Shown here: positions 25,401 through 37,328 of the stretch, one piece after another
How positions within the stretch are numbered: position 1 is the stretch's first letter
How the letters are laid out: each line of letters begins with the position of its first letter
Source: Sclerotinia nivalis
Taxonomy: Eukaryota > Ascomycota > Leotiomycetes > Helotiales > Sclerotiniaceae
Length of the DNA: 64,000 bases
Assembly (NCBI GenBank): GCA_029531795.1
Contig: JAPEIS010000007.1
Location: forward strand, 1,860,001-1,924,000
Direction: 5' to 3'
Made by a program: the position numbers and the translations under genes
Notes under the pieces: generated by a model
Seen by the model: only the letters and a program-made list of their open reading frames with translations
Told to the model about the DNA's origin: nothing
The model's database searches: none

Positions 25401-25579
25401 CCGTGTCTTTGATGGGACAATTTTGGTATATTTTGTGATACCGAAGAAGATGCGACTGCGGTTGAAGTATCTGAAAGATCAATTTCGCTCGCTTTTAAAA
25501 TACTTTTTGGCTCAGCCGGACTGACACTCATGTTGAGTGAATGTGGAAATAAATTGTGAGCCGTAAATGTGAATTCCAC
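22430..25579 (-). CDS. Large multi-pass membrane protein with glycosylated ectodomain
   Basis: Not a family I can name. A six- or seven-exon gene, start ATG at 25579 or more probably 25531 (MSVSPAEPKSIL), stop TAG at 22430. Order of parts: a disordered Ser/Pro-rich N-terminus of about 220 residues (RKPPSPPSPSSG and similar) and a first membrane segment (SVSVLCLCIYSTIFSGIWFF). A second follows (ASILFAGFAKSIELSFVTIF), then a third after a cytosolic loop (AALSILGGITLTAAFVAMFY). Next is a long extracellular region with many N-x-S/T sites (NSSD, NVTA, NTTV, NTSD, NVTL, NKTE, NSTA, NDNAS, NASIS) and a proline run DPPPPPPAP, a final membrane segment (MFYIVLLLVFLTNLFCLGYF), and a cytosolic serine-rich tail ending KRRSIL. 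The topology suggests a plasma-membrane or cell-wall sensor or scaffold, but no ligand or enzyme motif is visible. Confidence 0.8.
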
Positions 25580-27246
25580 CCCTCACTCTCTTCCTTTTTG
25601 TTAACAATTTTGAATGTGCAGATGTTTGTGTATCGCACCGTATCGTATCGTATCAGTGGTGTAACAGAAGATCGACAGAAACGGTATATCAATCACTATG
25701 GAAGGATATGAATAATACCAATACTACCATGATAGTAATGCTTAAAGTCTGCGCCACAACCATACTTGAAGAGAAAAACAACGCCTACCATTATCAGCAT
25801 TTTTCTTACCGCCAACCAACAAATAGAAGTGGGCCTGATATTTTTCATTTAGATAACTCGAGTACTACGTAGGTGGTCCCGTTCCATCAAGGTCTTTTCA
25901 TTTGGAAGCAATATGAAGATCGCTGTCTTCTACAACAATAATCCTAATTGTTGGTTGAAGATGGCGAGGGATTGGATTGGTTAAAGAACTGTGAAGTTTT
26001 GTGAGTTCTCGACCGTCAGGGAATATGCTGAATAAGCAAGCTTTATATAGGCCAGATCAGAGTTTTCATACACATAAAATATACATACACATTCAATCTA
26101 CTTCCTCAATAACCTCAATATTTAAGCCGATGAGGTTCCACTGCGTTATACTTGTGCTCTAACCTTGACATCGACTCTAGAACTAAAATTGGTACTGTTC
26201 AAGTTTATGCCTGTGCCTCTTAACCCACCACCATTCTTGGCATAACCCGTGTAACTCTGTCAGACTTTTTGTGGGTGACATCAATATTATTAATGGATGC
26301 ATCTCCAACACAGCCTCCACCTTCTGCAATTGGTATCTTCTTAAGGCTGAATGCTTGTTTTGAATGTTTTTCATTCGAGACTTATGAGTATATATACATA
26401 ACCTTAAATAGATCAAATTTGCGTTGATATATATAGCTGTCGATCATTTAAAGCCTGAGTTGCTATTATAAGAGTGTTTAGAGCTTGCCAATTCTCCGTT
26501 CTCCATTCTCCGTCCATCTTACTTTCATCAGCCTTCCTCGTACCGTAAACCAATCTCCTAGGCTTGAAGGCTTGTGCCAGGGTGCTGCTGCTCTGCAGTG
26601 ATGTTCTGCGCTGTGCGTGCTGGCCGGCTGGGCGACCCGGGTACTTACATGCCCCGCCTTAATTATATCTGGAGATCATTGAGTGGCCGAATATCCAACC
26701 AAAAGTTGCTCATTAGATAAAGTTTGGTGAAGGTTGATGAGCAGCACGCAATTTCCGCAGCAAATGGAAGACCAAAGCGACAGAACTGGTTGAACTAGAC
26801 ACAGCTTTATTAATTGTCGGTGGAGTCTAGAGTCATTTACCTGCTAGTGACAACGGGCAGCCGCGCGTATAGCCTGTGATTTTACATCAAAATTCTCACA
26901 TGAGGACTCGACTGAAAGTGGAGAAATGACCATTTTTGGTGGTGGAAAATAGATTGACAGCTGGTATCATTACAAATTATGTGTCCAAGCTAGCTGTCTA
27001 CCAATACAATTTGTGGTCCAAATTTTCCCCATCCCCCGCCTCCTCCAAAAGTGGTATATTTTTCAACATGTATGTTTCTCCACATTACCATCCGCTCAAT
27101 TTTCCAGCTACCTACCTAGGTATTCATCAAGCCTCCAAACATTTCTTATTCATAAACACATCATCATTCATAACCATCAGTACATCAATATTAACACCCC
27201 CCACCAAAACCACCCAACATTTTCCTGTCATTCATCTCCCAATTCA
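25580..27246. other. 1.7-kb spacer with a local GC-rich block
   Basis: Promoter side of the membrane-protein gene and 3' flank of the next leftward gene. The block at about 26560-26660 is markedly richer in G and C than its surroundings, with GCTG repeats and CCCGGGTAC. TCGTATCG repeats occur near 25640-25660. No ORF here has family support. Confidence 0.5.
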
Positions 27247-28856
27247 TTAAATCCAGCCTTCCAATTTAGGTTTCGTCTTTCGACCCCAACTTCGTTTCCA
27301 GAAAACATCATGCTCTCGAGATTGTTCCTTACGTCCAGCGTTAGAAGACATACTCGTAAGCCAATTAGTCACTAGAGTTCTCGGTGTGCGAGATTCCGGC
27401 TCAAATGATGCACCTCTTGCCTCCCTCTGGTCTCGATGAATTGGAGCCATTATAGGTGGGCTTCTTCGAGGAGGCAGCACATCAGGCGAGGTGGGAGAGC
27501 GTACTGATAAATCTGCACTAATTTGACGAGGACGAGTTGTATGTGTGCCCATTGTGTAATCCTTTGAATACATGGCACTGTAATTGGGTATTCCAATCTC
27601 GCCTAGCCTTTTACTCGTCGACTTTGGGAGTTTTCGAGGAGTTTGGCTCGCAGAGGAGGATATCGAAGGTGACTCTAAAGCACCAAGAGTACCCATAGCA
27701 CAATCTTGTTGAAGACGGAATCTCCAATCTTTTTCCAATGGCCTTGGGGGGCTGTCGAACATCGGACTATGTGGATCTTGACTTGATAATGTTTCACATC
27801 TACTTAATCTCTCGTTGCTTCTCTCATCATCCTCAGTACCACTCTCAATATCCGTGATTTCTGTGTCGTCGAAATCAAAGACTAGACTAGGCGTTCTCGA
27901 TATTGTACCGGTAATTGAGGATATTGGTTCTAGCACACTCTTTTCGCTACGGGTACTTCTGAGTATTTTGGCCTCATTGGATGGAAACCTTTCCTGCTGC
28001 CTAACTGGTAAGAGTGATTGCTGTGGCTCAATAAATCGTTTTCGATTATCAACCGCCGGGCTTCGACTCTGTCCACGCTTAGGAGACCTCTTGGTGTAAT
28101 TGATCTCTGGAGATGGCGATCTTGTTTGTTTTCGACTTGTCATAGGTCGTGGAGCCACGAGGTATGCTTCCAGTGGATTCTCAAGTCGAGGACGTCCAAT
28201 GTTCCCCGAGGTCGTCTGCCCAACAAGCTTGCGACGAGCTTCCAAAACATTTCTTTCAACCTCTTCCTGAGAAGGAAGAGTACTAATATCAGGTTCCACG
28301 ATCGACGGCCAAGCCTTGGGAGTTTTCGGCGACGGAAGACCAGCTTTTGATGGACGTTTCTTCTTATCCACATTCGCAGATCTCCGTATATCTCGTGGTC
28401 TGTCTGCAGTAATCCGCACCGCTCGTGGTCCGGGATATGCCGCTCTGCAAACGAAAAGAATAAGTATTAAAAATTCAAATTGGATTTATGAAAAAGAAAA
28501 GAGAATACTATAACGTACGCCTGAAAGAACTCCATCACATCTCCATCCACATCCCCATAAGCAGGAGTTAACAACACTGTGACACCAGGAGAAATAGGCG
28601 ATTGCTCTGATTCCCAATTTGCGGGTGGTTTTTCGAGAAAAAAGTTTCGAGGCGATGAGGCCTCGATATCCAGGGCTCGGAAATGGATGTTTTCTTTTTC
28701 TTCATCGTCATATAACAATCCAGGTGTTGGCAGTTCTTCCGGGTTCGAGTATGGAAATGTAAATGCGTGAGGATTCTGGATGTATATATCATCTGGTCTT
28801 CTTCGATGAAAATAGCCCTGGCTTCTCGAGCGTCTTACATGCTTTCTATCGGCCAT
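27247..28856 (-). CDS. Disordered, basic, Ser/Pro/Arg-rich protein of unknown function
   Basis: Exons 28856-28519 and 28444-27247, joined in phase 2 (CAG GC|GTACGT to TTTGCAG|AGC), give 511 residues. The N-terminus is basic (MADRKHVRRSRSQGYFHRRR). It is followed by a short acidic piece (YDDEEKENIHF) and a more ordered LLTPAYGDVDGDVMEFFQ segment directly before the intron. The rest is low-complexity, with repeated RSPSP, KRSPKRGQSRSP and SPTSP elements, one acidic patch (FDFDDTEITDIESGTEDDE), and a lysine/tryptophan-rich end (VFWKRSWGRKTKPKLEGWI). Many S/T-P sites suggest phosphorylation by proline-directed kinases. A nuclear or cytoskeletal-adaptor role is possible but not shown. No catalytic domain is visible. 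Confidence 0.8.
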
Positions 28857-31800
28857 GATGTATATGTCGATATCAATGAAGACGTTGTTTTTCGTGATTT
28901 TTCCAACAAAATAAAACAGTTGATCAATTGAGAAAAAATCAAGACACGAATGATCTCGAAACAAAAGAGCCAGGCAAAAATGAAACGGCGTAGTAAACTT
29001 AATTAACCATAAAATTAATTATTCAACCCAAGAAATAGTGCCCGCACTATATAGACTATATTATCGAAAAAAGAGAAGAAATTCGATTATTAAATAAATC
29101 AGCAGAATCGCAAAAGAGAGTGTACAAACGAAAAAAATATATAACTAAAAAGCCATCTCGATCAAGAGCGATCACGACGATATAAGTACAACATGATACA
29201 AAACTCCACGTAGTATCAATTAGGACGAAGCGATGACCAAGCCAATGCATCAATGCAACCCAACCTCCAATCCGGATCCCAATCCAGCATACCAATCCGC
29301 GCAAATATTCAAATACACATCGATATTCGCCCTTCAACTTTCATACCGCCCCGAAAATTAATACCCGCCCACACCTTAAATCTTTAGCGTGTCGAAAATG
29401 AACGAATACTACCAATTATTGTTCCACAATATGTGTGTTGTTCGACCTGTATGCGCGGTTGGGCGCGTAAAAAAATTGGTGGAGGGGGGGATTTGATGGT
29501 AATTGGTTGGCGAGAACTGGGGTTCTTCATTAGGTTTTTTTTGGTGCTGTCTTACCCTACGTGTATAAAAAATTTCGAGTCGTAGATTTTGTGCACAGGT
29601 ATGCTTATTCATTTTTGGCGCGGGATATGAAGTTTGCTACTTCAATCGTTTTTGGGTAGGTATATGAATGATGGCTAGTGACCTTGCAAAGAGTTTTGAA
29701 ACGAGAGTTGATGAGCTTCCTGGATTTCGGTGGTTGTCCTTTGAAACAATATGTGAAAGGAAGCTCAAAATCGGGGGATCTTACTATGCGTTACCATCTC
29801 AAGCGTTTCGAAATCGAGTATCCCCTCTATCGATTTGCCCAGCTGTGTAGCTCTGTCACCTATCCGATCTGATTGAATCGATTGGATCATGCCGTCACAT
29901 CACACCTCACACGGCATGTCTGCGGTACGAAGCCTGGGAGGTTTTCACGCTACCCCGCTGGATCCGATTCCGCGGTGGCACTCCCGTTTCTTGACATCCT
30001 GTAGTTAATCCCTCCGTCTACTTGTCTCCCTGAAAAGAGCAGTCGAAGTACAAAGCATTTTTCGTTGGAACCCATCCAAATCGACGTTGGAAGATTACAA
30101 AAGACGGTGTGTAATGGCTAGCCGCTTCAAGCAACGAAAGAGACCATGTCAAGATCTTCCACTTTCCAGCATTTAGCATGAAGGATGACAGGAGGATAGG
30201 AAACTGTAATATTTTTGAATTATCTCGTGATTTAGTTGACTGGTCTGAGGGATTTTTACCAAACAGCGACGGGTGGCTTGCAGATTATTCTATATGGTCA
30301 TGCTGTGGAGAATATAGTAGGCCATCAAGTTACGTCGTCTTCAACGCCAAAATTTCTCGACATGAGCGTTGCATGTACCTGATAAGTACACATGTATATT
30401 CCCCATAATGTATGAAGTTAGTTATCTGAGCTATGCCCATTCATGTAGACAAGCTTACATCACTTTAGAGCACCAGCTACAAGTTTTGGGGGGAAAGACA
30501 GCCAAGAAGAAATTCCTCATTTTTCGTAAGGCTTTAGCCAAAGAGCTCCTGTAAAAAGCATTTTTGAAACCATAGATAGCAGGAGATCAACATAAGGTGC
30601 AGCTTCATCACGGGTAACTCTGGGACAAAACTGCTTTAGGTGTGAAAGCCCAAAGTGATGGTCACTGGACTCGATGCACGCACTTGCAGAACTAGAATAT
30701 CAAGTAACTTGAGCTTGTGAGATAGTGTGAAAGTGATAATCGTGTGTTCCAAGTGAGAGAAATTTTCTATGGAATGAAATGATTTTTGACTGAAGCGGAG
30801 ATGCTGAACGAAAAGCCAACCCTGCAACAATCAGAAGGAAATGTCTTCTGAAATCTGGGTACCACAATCCCGCCGCCAGTCCGATCAACTGTGGCCAAAA
30901 CTCGATTGGATACAGCTTCGACAAAAGTGGTTAACTCATCCGTACCAACAGAGTGCTATCATAAAAACACGAATGGGCCAGGCTCAGTAAAGATCTTCAT
31001 CCAAAATAATGTCCGTCAACACCATTGATATTCCAAAGAAGTTGCTGCAAGGCGGCCCGACCCCTCTATACCTATGTAATATCATAAACCACCCCGGTTC
31101 ATTCGCTTTATAGATAAAATGTGTCTGCTCGCGTGTGGTTAAGCGTTTGTGATGCTGCAACAAGGGCTAGCAGCTGTGTTATTGCGTGCTGAGATGTACA
31201 ATTATCTAGAATCGGAAAGCTCTGCCGATGGTACTCACTCTTGACTCTGTCGCAAGTGTAACAGAGCTGGCGGGGCAGATGTGTAGGTTGTGTCAATGTA
31301 GTGGCCCAATAATCGAGAGATATGGTATACCGTATACGGCTTTGATGCTTGTGCTACACGCAGCAATTGGAGTATCGTAGCCATCGATAAGTCCGTGATT
31401 CATACATAGAAGGTGGTGTGCAGTATTATGTTGCAAAAGAAGATAAGTTAAGTGAAGGGTTGTAGTTGCAAGCGATGATATTCCAACGGTCATCATCCTA
31501 GCTCCTTTTCCCCGCACTCGGTAACAAAATCTTGTGTCTGTTCCCTCACCAGCTTTTGCTGTAGGACAATACGGGGTATCAAGCATTTGTATGATATTGA
31601 GATAAATTCTATTTTCGTGTAGTAACAACTCTACATAATGGCTAGGTACCACACTGCAGTCTTTGTGTGCTCCGAGTGAGTTACTAGATGGGTCCTTTGG
31701 TTCTTTTCGCGGTGACAATTCTGGGGGCCCTGTAAATGAAGCCAGGTCGACCGGGAACTGATTCTGTTTCATATGCAGCTAAAAGGTTATTCATTCGATG

Positions 31801-33092
31801 ATTTATTTGCCTTTTTGAAACCACGACCTTTGAGAGCGAGAAGATAAATTCCTGTAAAAATCTCCAAGGGATGGCTAACGAATGGCTAAATAAGCTGAAT
31901 TCCAAGTGTTCCGTCTCTTAGTCAAGATGTTCGTTCATATGCCATTGATATCATTACTCTCTCGCATTACTACCTCCTGTTCCGTCTTCTAACTCGCCAC
32001 CTAGAATTGGTCTTTAGTATGGTTGACTTTTTCCTCTTGTGCCTTGCCATATTTCGTAATCATAAACCTCGTATCTTCATACGCTCTGTATCTCAAGTTA
32101 GATATTGGCTTTTCAGTATGCAAATCTGTTTGTCTCACGTTTAACGACCTTTTTAGCCACGTGAGCTGAAGCGATCAGGTTTACGTAGCAGCAATACATC
32201 CTGTTTCGATCATCAGATTGCTCGATTTGCTCACTGACTTCCATGTTATGCAAATATTCTCCAAGTTGTACCTTGAGTTGATGAATCAATGCCGCTCACA
32301 TCACCATCTCGAGCTCCATCTCATAGTTAAATGATAAAATATTACAGTTGAAAAGGTTCCGGAAATAACTTGGCTAATTTGCCCTCGAAAAGGCCAGATT
32401 TCGTCAGAATTGGTATTCCGTTTTGATTAATTAGTTGTACTGATGCATATGAATGGTCTCTTCATACACGTGCTGTCTGTCGGTTGATTGATGAACCCCT
32501 GAAGCACTTAGGCGCAGTAATTGACAAACATCTATAGCAGTGCCTCTAGTTCTACAAATATTCATAGGAGCTCTTCTCTCCATAGTCTTCAGCAGTGTTC
32601 ATTCACTTTGTCCATCCAAGATCAATTCATGTCGAAGAAAAAAAGATGTGCAAAACACTACTTGGAGACCTACATCCCAAATCATTAAGTCAACAGTCGG
32701 TACCCAGAGGTTGTTTATGAGCGGTAAAAGCTCGCCGTAGCACACAGCGACAAACCCAGATGTAATATTCTCCCCTGAGCCTTGACTTCACCTCACGAGC
32801 CCAGCATCAACTACTGCCGAATCATCTGCGCTTCTATAACGTATGTAGGGATAATAAGTGATAGGGCCAGACTTGCTGATGAATTTTCAATTTGCAAAGG
32901 AGTAAATCTGAAGGCTGTTTGGAAAGTAATTTTAATTAATAAAGTTACAGTTTCCATTCAGCAGTCTATAATATAATAATTGACTACTAAACTCTAATAC
33001 TGCATTAATACCACTTGAATTCGTCGCCTATCATATCATACCGCATTATATTCCAACCACGCAGCTGCCTCCAACCCTACCACATCCTACCT
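28857..33092. other. 4.2-kb gene-poor interval
   Basis: The largest gap in the window. The longest ORF is 159 codons at 31293-31772 on the minus strand, with a second overlapping short ORF at 31684-31905; neither resembles a known family or shows a clear splice partner. Scattered 60-80 codon ORFs on both strands look random. No terminal repeats, transposase motifs or rRNA/tRNA signatures were found by eye. It may contain an untranslated RNA or decayed sequence, but nothing shows this. Confidence 0.5.
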
Positions 33093-34045
33093 TCATGCAG
33101 ACTCCGACTCGGATCCCAGCCTTGTCTTTTCAACGCTTTCCACCTTGGTATTAGCCTTTGTAAAAAGTTGGGGAAAGCACCATCCAGGATGAAAGATGGC
33201 CAGCGACGATACAGCAATGATAATCATACTACCCTCATTAGTATCGCACAAATCCACAGAATAATAAATCAGAACAACTTACAAGCCCTCCATAACAATA
33301 AACCCAGCTTCATCCCGCATAATAGGATTAGCCCAGCCCCCCACCATCTCCGCAATTCTATACACACATCTCGCGAAAATCGTGATGAAAGCCACCGTGA
33401 CTCCAACGCAGAACAATTTAAAAGGTCTTCTCACAGCCATGATTCTTGTGTCTTCGGGAACTCGATCCCATGATCTTCTCGTTCGAATAACATAGTCGAG
33501 AACCAGTGCAGCGAAAACAATTAGAGTGAAGACCTGCCACACGATACCAGCTATTATGAAATTCGTGCCCAAATCCCTCGTTTTCCAGCGCTAGCAGCTA
33601 CACCTCCTCCAATCGCTTGCAGTAACTAAGAAAGAATATCAAAAGAAATAAACACTCAGGTATAGAACCTAGCCGGAATCCTCGATTTTTCACTCCCAAA
33701 AGTCTGCACAATATATTGAAGCGTGATATACACACTGGCAACCACAAAACTAGGAGAGAAAATCAGACATGAGATTTGGATCTCGAAGCCAATACCTGAC
33801 CACGGATTAGCGTGTAAGAGGATTCGTCCAAGATATCCGACTACTTCGCCCAGACACCCGATTGTTATGGCTAGGCTGAAGAAATAGGTTTTGTAGCGGG
33901 TACTGGTCGTTAGGTGGAAGATGGCTGCTAGGACGAAGAAGACGAGGAAGAAGACGTTGAGGCCTAGGGAGGGGGTGTAGCCGTAGACGGTTGCTTCAAC
34001 AGGGCATTCGGATGATATGGAGGTGCAGTTTAGTGACCCGGGCAT
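33093..34045 (-). pseudogene. Broken RTA1-like (lipid-translocating exporter family) gene
   Basis: Seven-membrane-segment RTA1-like proteins confer resistance to toxic lipids or drugs (Rta1, Rsb1). The reading frame opens at ATG 34045 with MPGSLNCTSISSECPVEATV, then LGLNVFFLVFFVLAAIFHLT, GCLGEVVGYLGRIL and ASVYITLQYIVQTFG, all typical. After RIPARFYT the frame hits TGA where the family has Trp, runs VFISFDILS, hits TAG, then continues LLQAIGGGVAASAGKRG. A one-base frame change follows before DLGTNFIIAGIVWQVFTL. The C-terminal half is otherwise intact (FARCVYRIAEMVGGWANPIM), and after one intron ends AIFHPGWCFPQ and a short tail with stop at 33093. The only intron that could skip both stops would be about 30 nt and still leaves the TGA, so two nonsense changes plus a frameshift make a pseudogene the best reading. 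An assembly error could explain the shift but not both stops. Confidence 0.82.
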
Positions 34046-35007
34046 TTTTGAATTGCACAGAAGGGAAGTGTTGGTAGAATGTAAATGATGTTGCAAACAG
34101 TAGGGAAAATGTTTTTTATATGATAGCTATTGCGATATAATAGTGTAGATGAATGAAGATGCCCATTCAAACAGAACTTTCTGGAGTTATATATCCAATA
34201 CCATTCTGTAGTAAGACAACAAAATCATGGTGTATAAATCCACTCAGCCGCACTTTCATTCGTTCCTACGGGAGGTATCATGGGAGTAGTCCATGTAATC
34301 GGGCCAGGGACTGTCTGCATATCTTTTATCTGCAGATGATGATGGGGGACGTTGAAATAGCCAGGTATAATTGACATCCTCTCGTCAAATAAATCTGCTA
34401 AAAGTGCGTCTGACATATTTACCGTGCCATAACTTGTCGTTTTGACTTCGTAAACGCCGTTTACGCATCCGCGATGGAACTAAGGTTGATGGGATGAGAT
34501 TAGGCGAATGCGGATGCGGTTTCGTTTATTATCTACTAGCTAAATTCGGTAAGCGCATCCATCATTTAGGCTTGCATGCACCAATTAGACATTGAGCACT
34601 GATACATGGTTTTTGACGTCAAGAGGCCAGGGCCATGCAAGCTTCGCGATTGATGTCGATGATGCGTTGTTCATATACATATTTCCCAAGAATCGAATTT
34701 TTGACAGTGAGATCCCGTTGTCAACATAGATCACAATGATCTTAATACGGCTTTTGTCTTCCATTCAATCCTAACTGATTTGCGGCATCTAGAAAGGCCT
34801 AATACCTTCCATCGTGGGTGTTCAGATAGTAAGGCTTGAAGGTTTTACCCAAACACGACGGCTAGTGTAGATTTCCATGCACTTCCGTTTTTAGATACTT
34901 AAAGAACAGAGACGAGGAGATGAGCACAAATGTGCGATTGACATGTAAAATCGTCATCAACCATGATTTTTCTCAAACTAGTCGTTCCATTTGTCGACGA
35001 CAGAACT
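34046..35007. other. 1-kb spacer with a strong palindrome
   Basis: Contains a perfect 8-bp-arm palindrome (34449-34465) and nearby inverted GCATCCGC/GCGGATGC copies (about 34464-34518). A 63-codon minus-strand ORF at 34225-34416 is not recognised and has no splice continuation. Otherwise nothing is supported. Confidence 0.5.
34449..34465. repeat. Palindrome with nested inverted repeats
   Basis: CGTAAACGCCGTTTACG has perfect 8-base arms around a single C. It overlaps CGCATCCGC at 34464-34472, whose exact reverse complement GCGGATGCG occurs at 34510-34518, and AGCGCATCC recurs near 34553-34561. It could be a factor-binding site or the remnant of a small inverted-repeat element. Confidence 0.8.
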
Positions 35008-37328
35008 TTAAGAACGCTGTTCTTCTTCAACAATTCTCCTAGCCATGACATTCTCGCGATAAGCTCTATCTGCCTCCTCCATGACTGCCCCATCTACTTG
35101 TTCTGGAGCTTCGGCTGTAACGCTAAAGCCAGATGGTGTGTGTAAAACTATGCCGGGAGGCTCTTCAATACCAAAAGTCTCTTGTTCTCGCTCCTCACTT
35201 AACAGTGAATCCACATTAATACTAGAGAACGCTTCTGATAAATTTAGGCCCGGACCCTGAAAATCATCTTCCCGGCTCACAGTTATACTGGGTACATCAT
35301 CAGTAACATAAGATGCAAACTTTTCCTGAACAACAGGTCGAATTTCTAGTCCATCCGGATCATAAACAACAATAGGAGGAATCTTATCAATTTTCCACCT
35401 GCGAAACATTTCTGCACGCCTGGCTCTTCGCACAAACTCTTGCAGTGTGGGATCGTGAGCCGGCTCAAGATCTTGTCCTGACTTCACACGTTGGTCTTCG
35501 AACACGTAATTCCAGTCATCTCTCGACATATACTCTGAGCTTTCGGGCTCTGTTGAAGGTTGAACAGGATCAGGGGTTATTTCGTCGTTCTCATTATCAA
35601 TAATCGATGTGACTGGTGGCAGATCCATTGCGTTTTGATCGAAACTTTGATAGGTATTTTCCGATTCTCGTTCATTCGAATCCGCATCATCGAGATCGTC
35701 GCGTTCCGGTAATGATAAGAGGGCGATGGCTTCCATGTGTGCAGCTATATGATCACAAAGCTTTTTGGATGCTGGTCTTGACGTTTTCGCTACCTCCAAG
35801 CTGTCTGATGCTTGGTTATCCTCTGAGATCTCCACGGAAAAGGGGCAGAGCGGACAAGCTCCAGCTCTTTCGACTCCGCTTTCATTTCCATTCAACGTGA
35901 GAGCCATAGTGCCGAAAAGGTCTGAAACAGGCTGCGCTGCTTTTTTAACAATCATGGAAAATTGAGACTCATTAAAAGCATTCTCATGCTCCTGACGTAA
36001 GTGCTGTTTGAAATCTTCTTCAGAATGGTAAATAGTTGATTCGTGGCCCACAACTTGACAACACCATACTACAGCATGTTGCCATTGCATATGGGTGATC
36101 CAGTCATCTACCGTTGCAAAGCATTCTATTGATTTTTCACACCCATCAAAAAGACATACATATGGTTCTATATCTCGAAGTATGTGTCGCCTGGGAATAG
36201 TTAGTCCTTACCATGCGTGCTCCTGGGTCATGTATTTACTCACTTCCAACGAGCTTGAACCATATCTTCCTTATCAACAATACGGAAGCAATAAGGACAA
36301 ACTGCTTCCTTGGATTCTTCTTCTGACTTAGAAGGTGGGGCCGGGATATCTAGTTGTTCTCGGCGAGCAACTGCTGACTTAGTAATTCCCGAAAGTGCCA
36401 CTGATTTCGGATATGAAGCAAACTTGAGGCGATTGACTGATGAAGCTTCCGTAGCAGAATACTGCATTGTATTCAAAGAACCTCTGGCTGAACCTTGCTG
36501 TCTTAGGGCTGGAGAAGCTTTACGCTGATATCCAAATGGCCGAAGCGCTGTGTCTTTGGGCAGAAGAGGAACAGCCAACTCGGTTGCGAATGATTGCTCA
36601 ACACCCTGTCTTAGCTTTTCTTTATGGCGCTCACGGTATTCTAGCTTTTTCCGTCGAAATACTGCAGCCTGGACTAGTCTATCTAGTAAGGCCGGTGAAG
36701 CATCAGGAAGTCGGAATTTTATTTGCCAGCGAACGGAATTTTGGAACTCTTTAAGTTCTTCGGATTCTTCTTCTTTCGCTATGAAGTTCGCCACTTTCAC
36801 GTTTTCATTCGATGAACTAGGTTTTTTGATGATGGTTGAAAGTCTATACAGTCGATTAATGGTTTCTTTGATCGTTTTGAGAGCTGTAGCCACGACATCA
36901 CTCTGAGGGATGGGAATATCATCCGTTTCGGACCCCACATCGGAATCTTTATCCAAGCTAATCGCCATCGAATCTTCCGATGATTCACTTGAGCTATCAT
37001 CTCGTTCATTCTCTTCCTCCTCCTCCAATATCACCGGTGGATCCATTGCTTGTTTCGTGCTTTGTCTTAGGCGATCCAACATTTGAATCAAGACTTCTTT
37101 AACATCAGCATCATCACGAAGTCTGTAATCCGCAGATGCTCGGCCAGGAGCAAAAACTCCCAAGTTGCCTGCCCAAATCTTGAATCTCCCAAGTTCGTTT
37201 TCCAATTCCGATCGTAAATGCGGCTCCAGCTGCTTGGCACGCCCACGTGCAAATACCGTCGCCACATTTCTAGCAATTTCAGCGATCGAATCTCCAGGAT
37301 TTAGACGTGAGGCCGAACGTAACGACAT
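35008..37328 (-). CDS. Helical N-terminal domain plus degenerate C2H2 zinc-finger protein
   Basis: Exons 37328-36244 and 36190-35008, joined in phase 2 at a GTGAGT/CCCAG intron, encode 755 residues. The first 90 residues (SIAEIARNVATVFARGRAKQ, then FKIWAGNLGVFAPGRASADY) are a helical module that I have seen at the N-terminus of many fungal multidomain proteins, often with degenerate zinc fingers. An acidic linker follows (EEEEENERDDSSSESSED). From about residue 344 comes a cysteine/histidine-rich region: CPYCFRI, RHILRDIEPYVCLFDGC, then W-x2-H-x4-H, HLRQEH, CPLCPF and LCDHIAAHMEAIALLSLP. The last 300 residues are acidic and lack motifs, ending ARRIVEEEQRS. A signalling or regulatory adaptor role is inferred; DNA binding is doubtful because the fingers are irregular. 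Head-to-head with the next gene across 387 bp. Confidence 0.82.

Noticed and set aside
19604..28856. A secondary-metabolite cluster around the P450
   Set aside because: The P450 is a CYP55 nitric-oxide reductase, and no backbone synthase or tailoring enzymes are adjacent.
31293..31772. 159-codon minus-strand ORF as a gene
   Set aside because: No recognised domain, no splice partner and no promoter context; kept as a finding, not a feature.
33631..33660. A possible 30-nt intron (GTGTTT...CTTAG) that would rescue the RTA1-like gene
   Set aside because: It is shorter than functional fungal introns, begins after the in-frame TGA so does not remove it, and leaves the downstream frameshift unrepaired.
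34225..34416. 63-codon minus-strand ORF
   Set aside because: Too short, no homology recognised and no splice continuation on either side.
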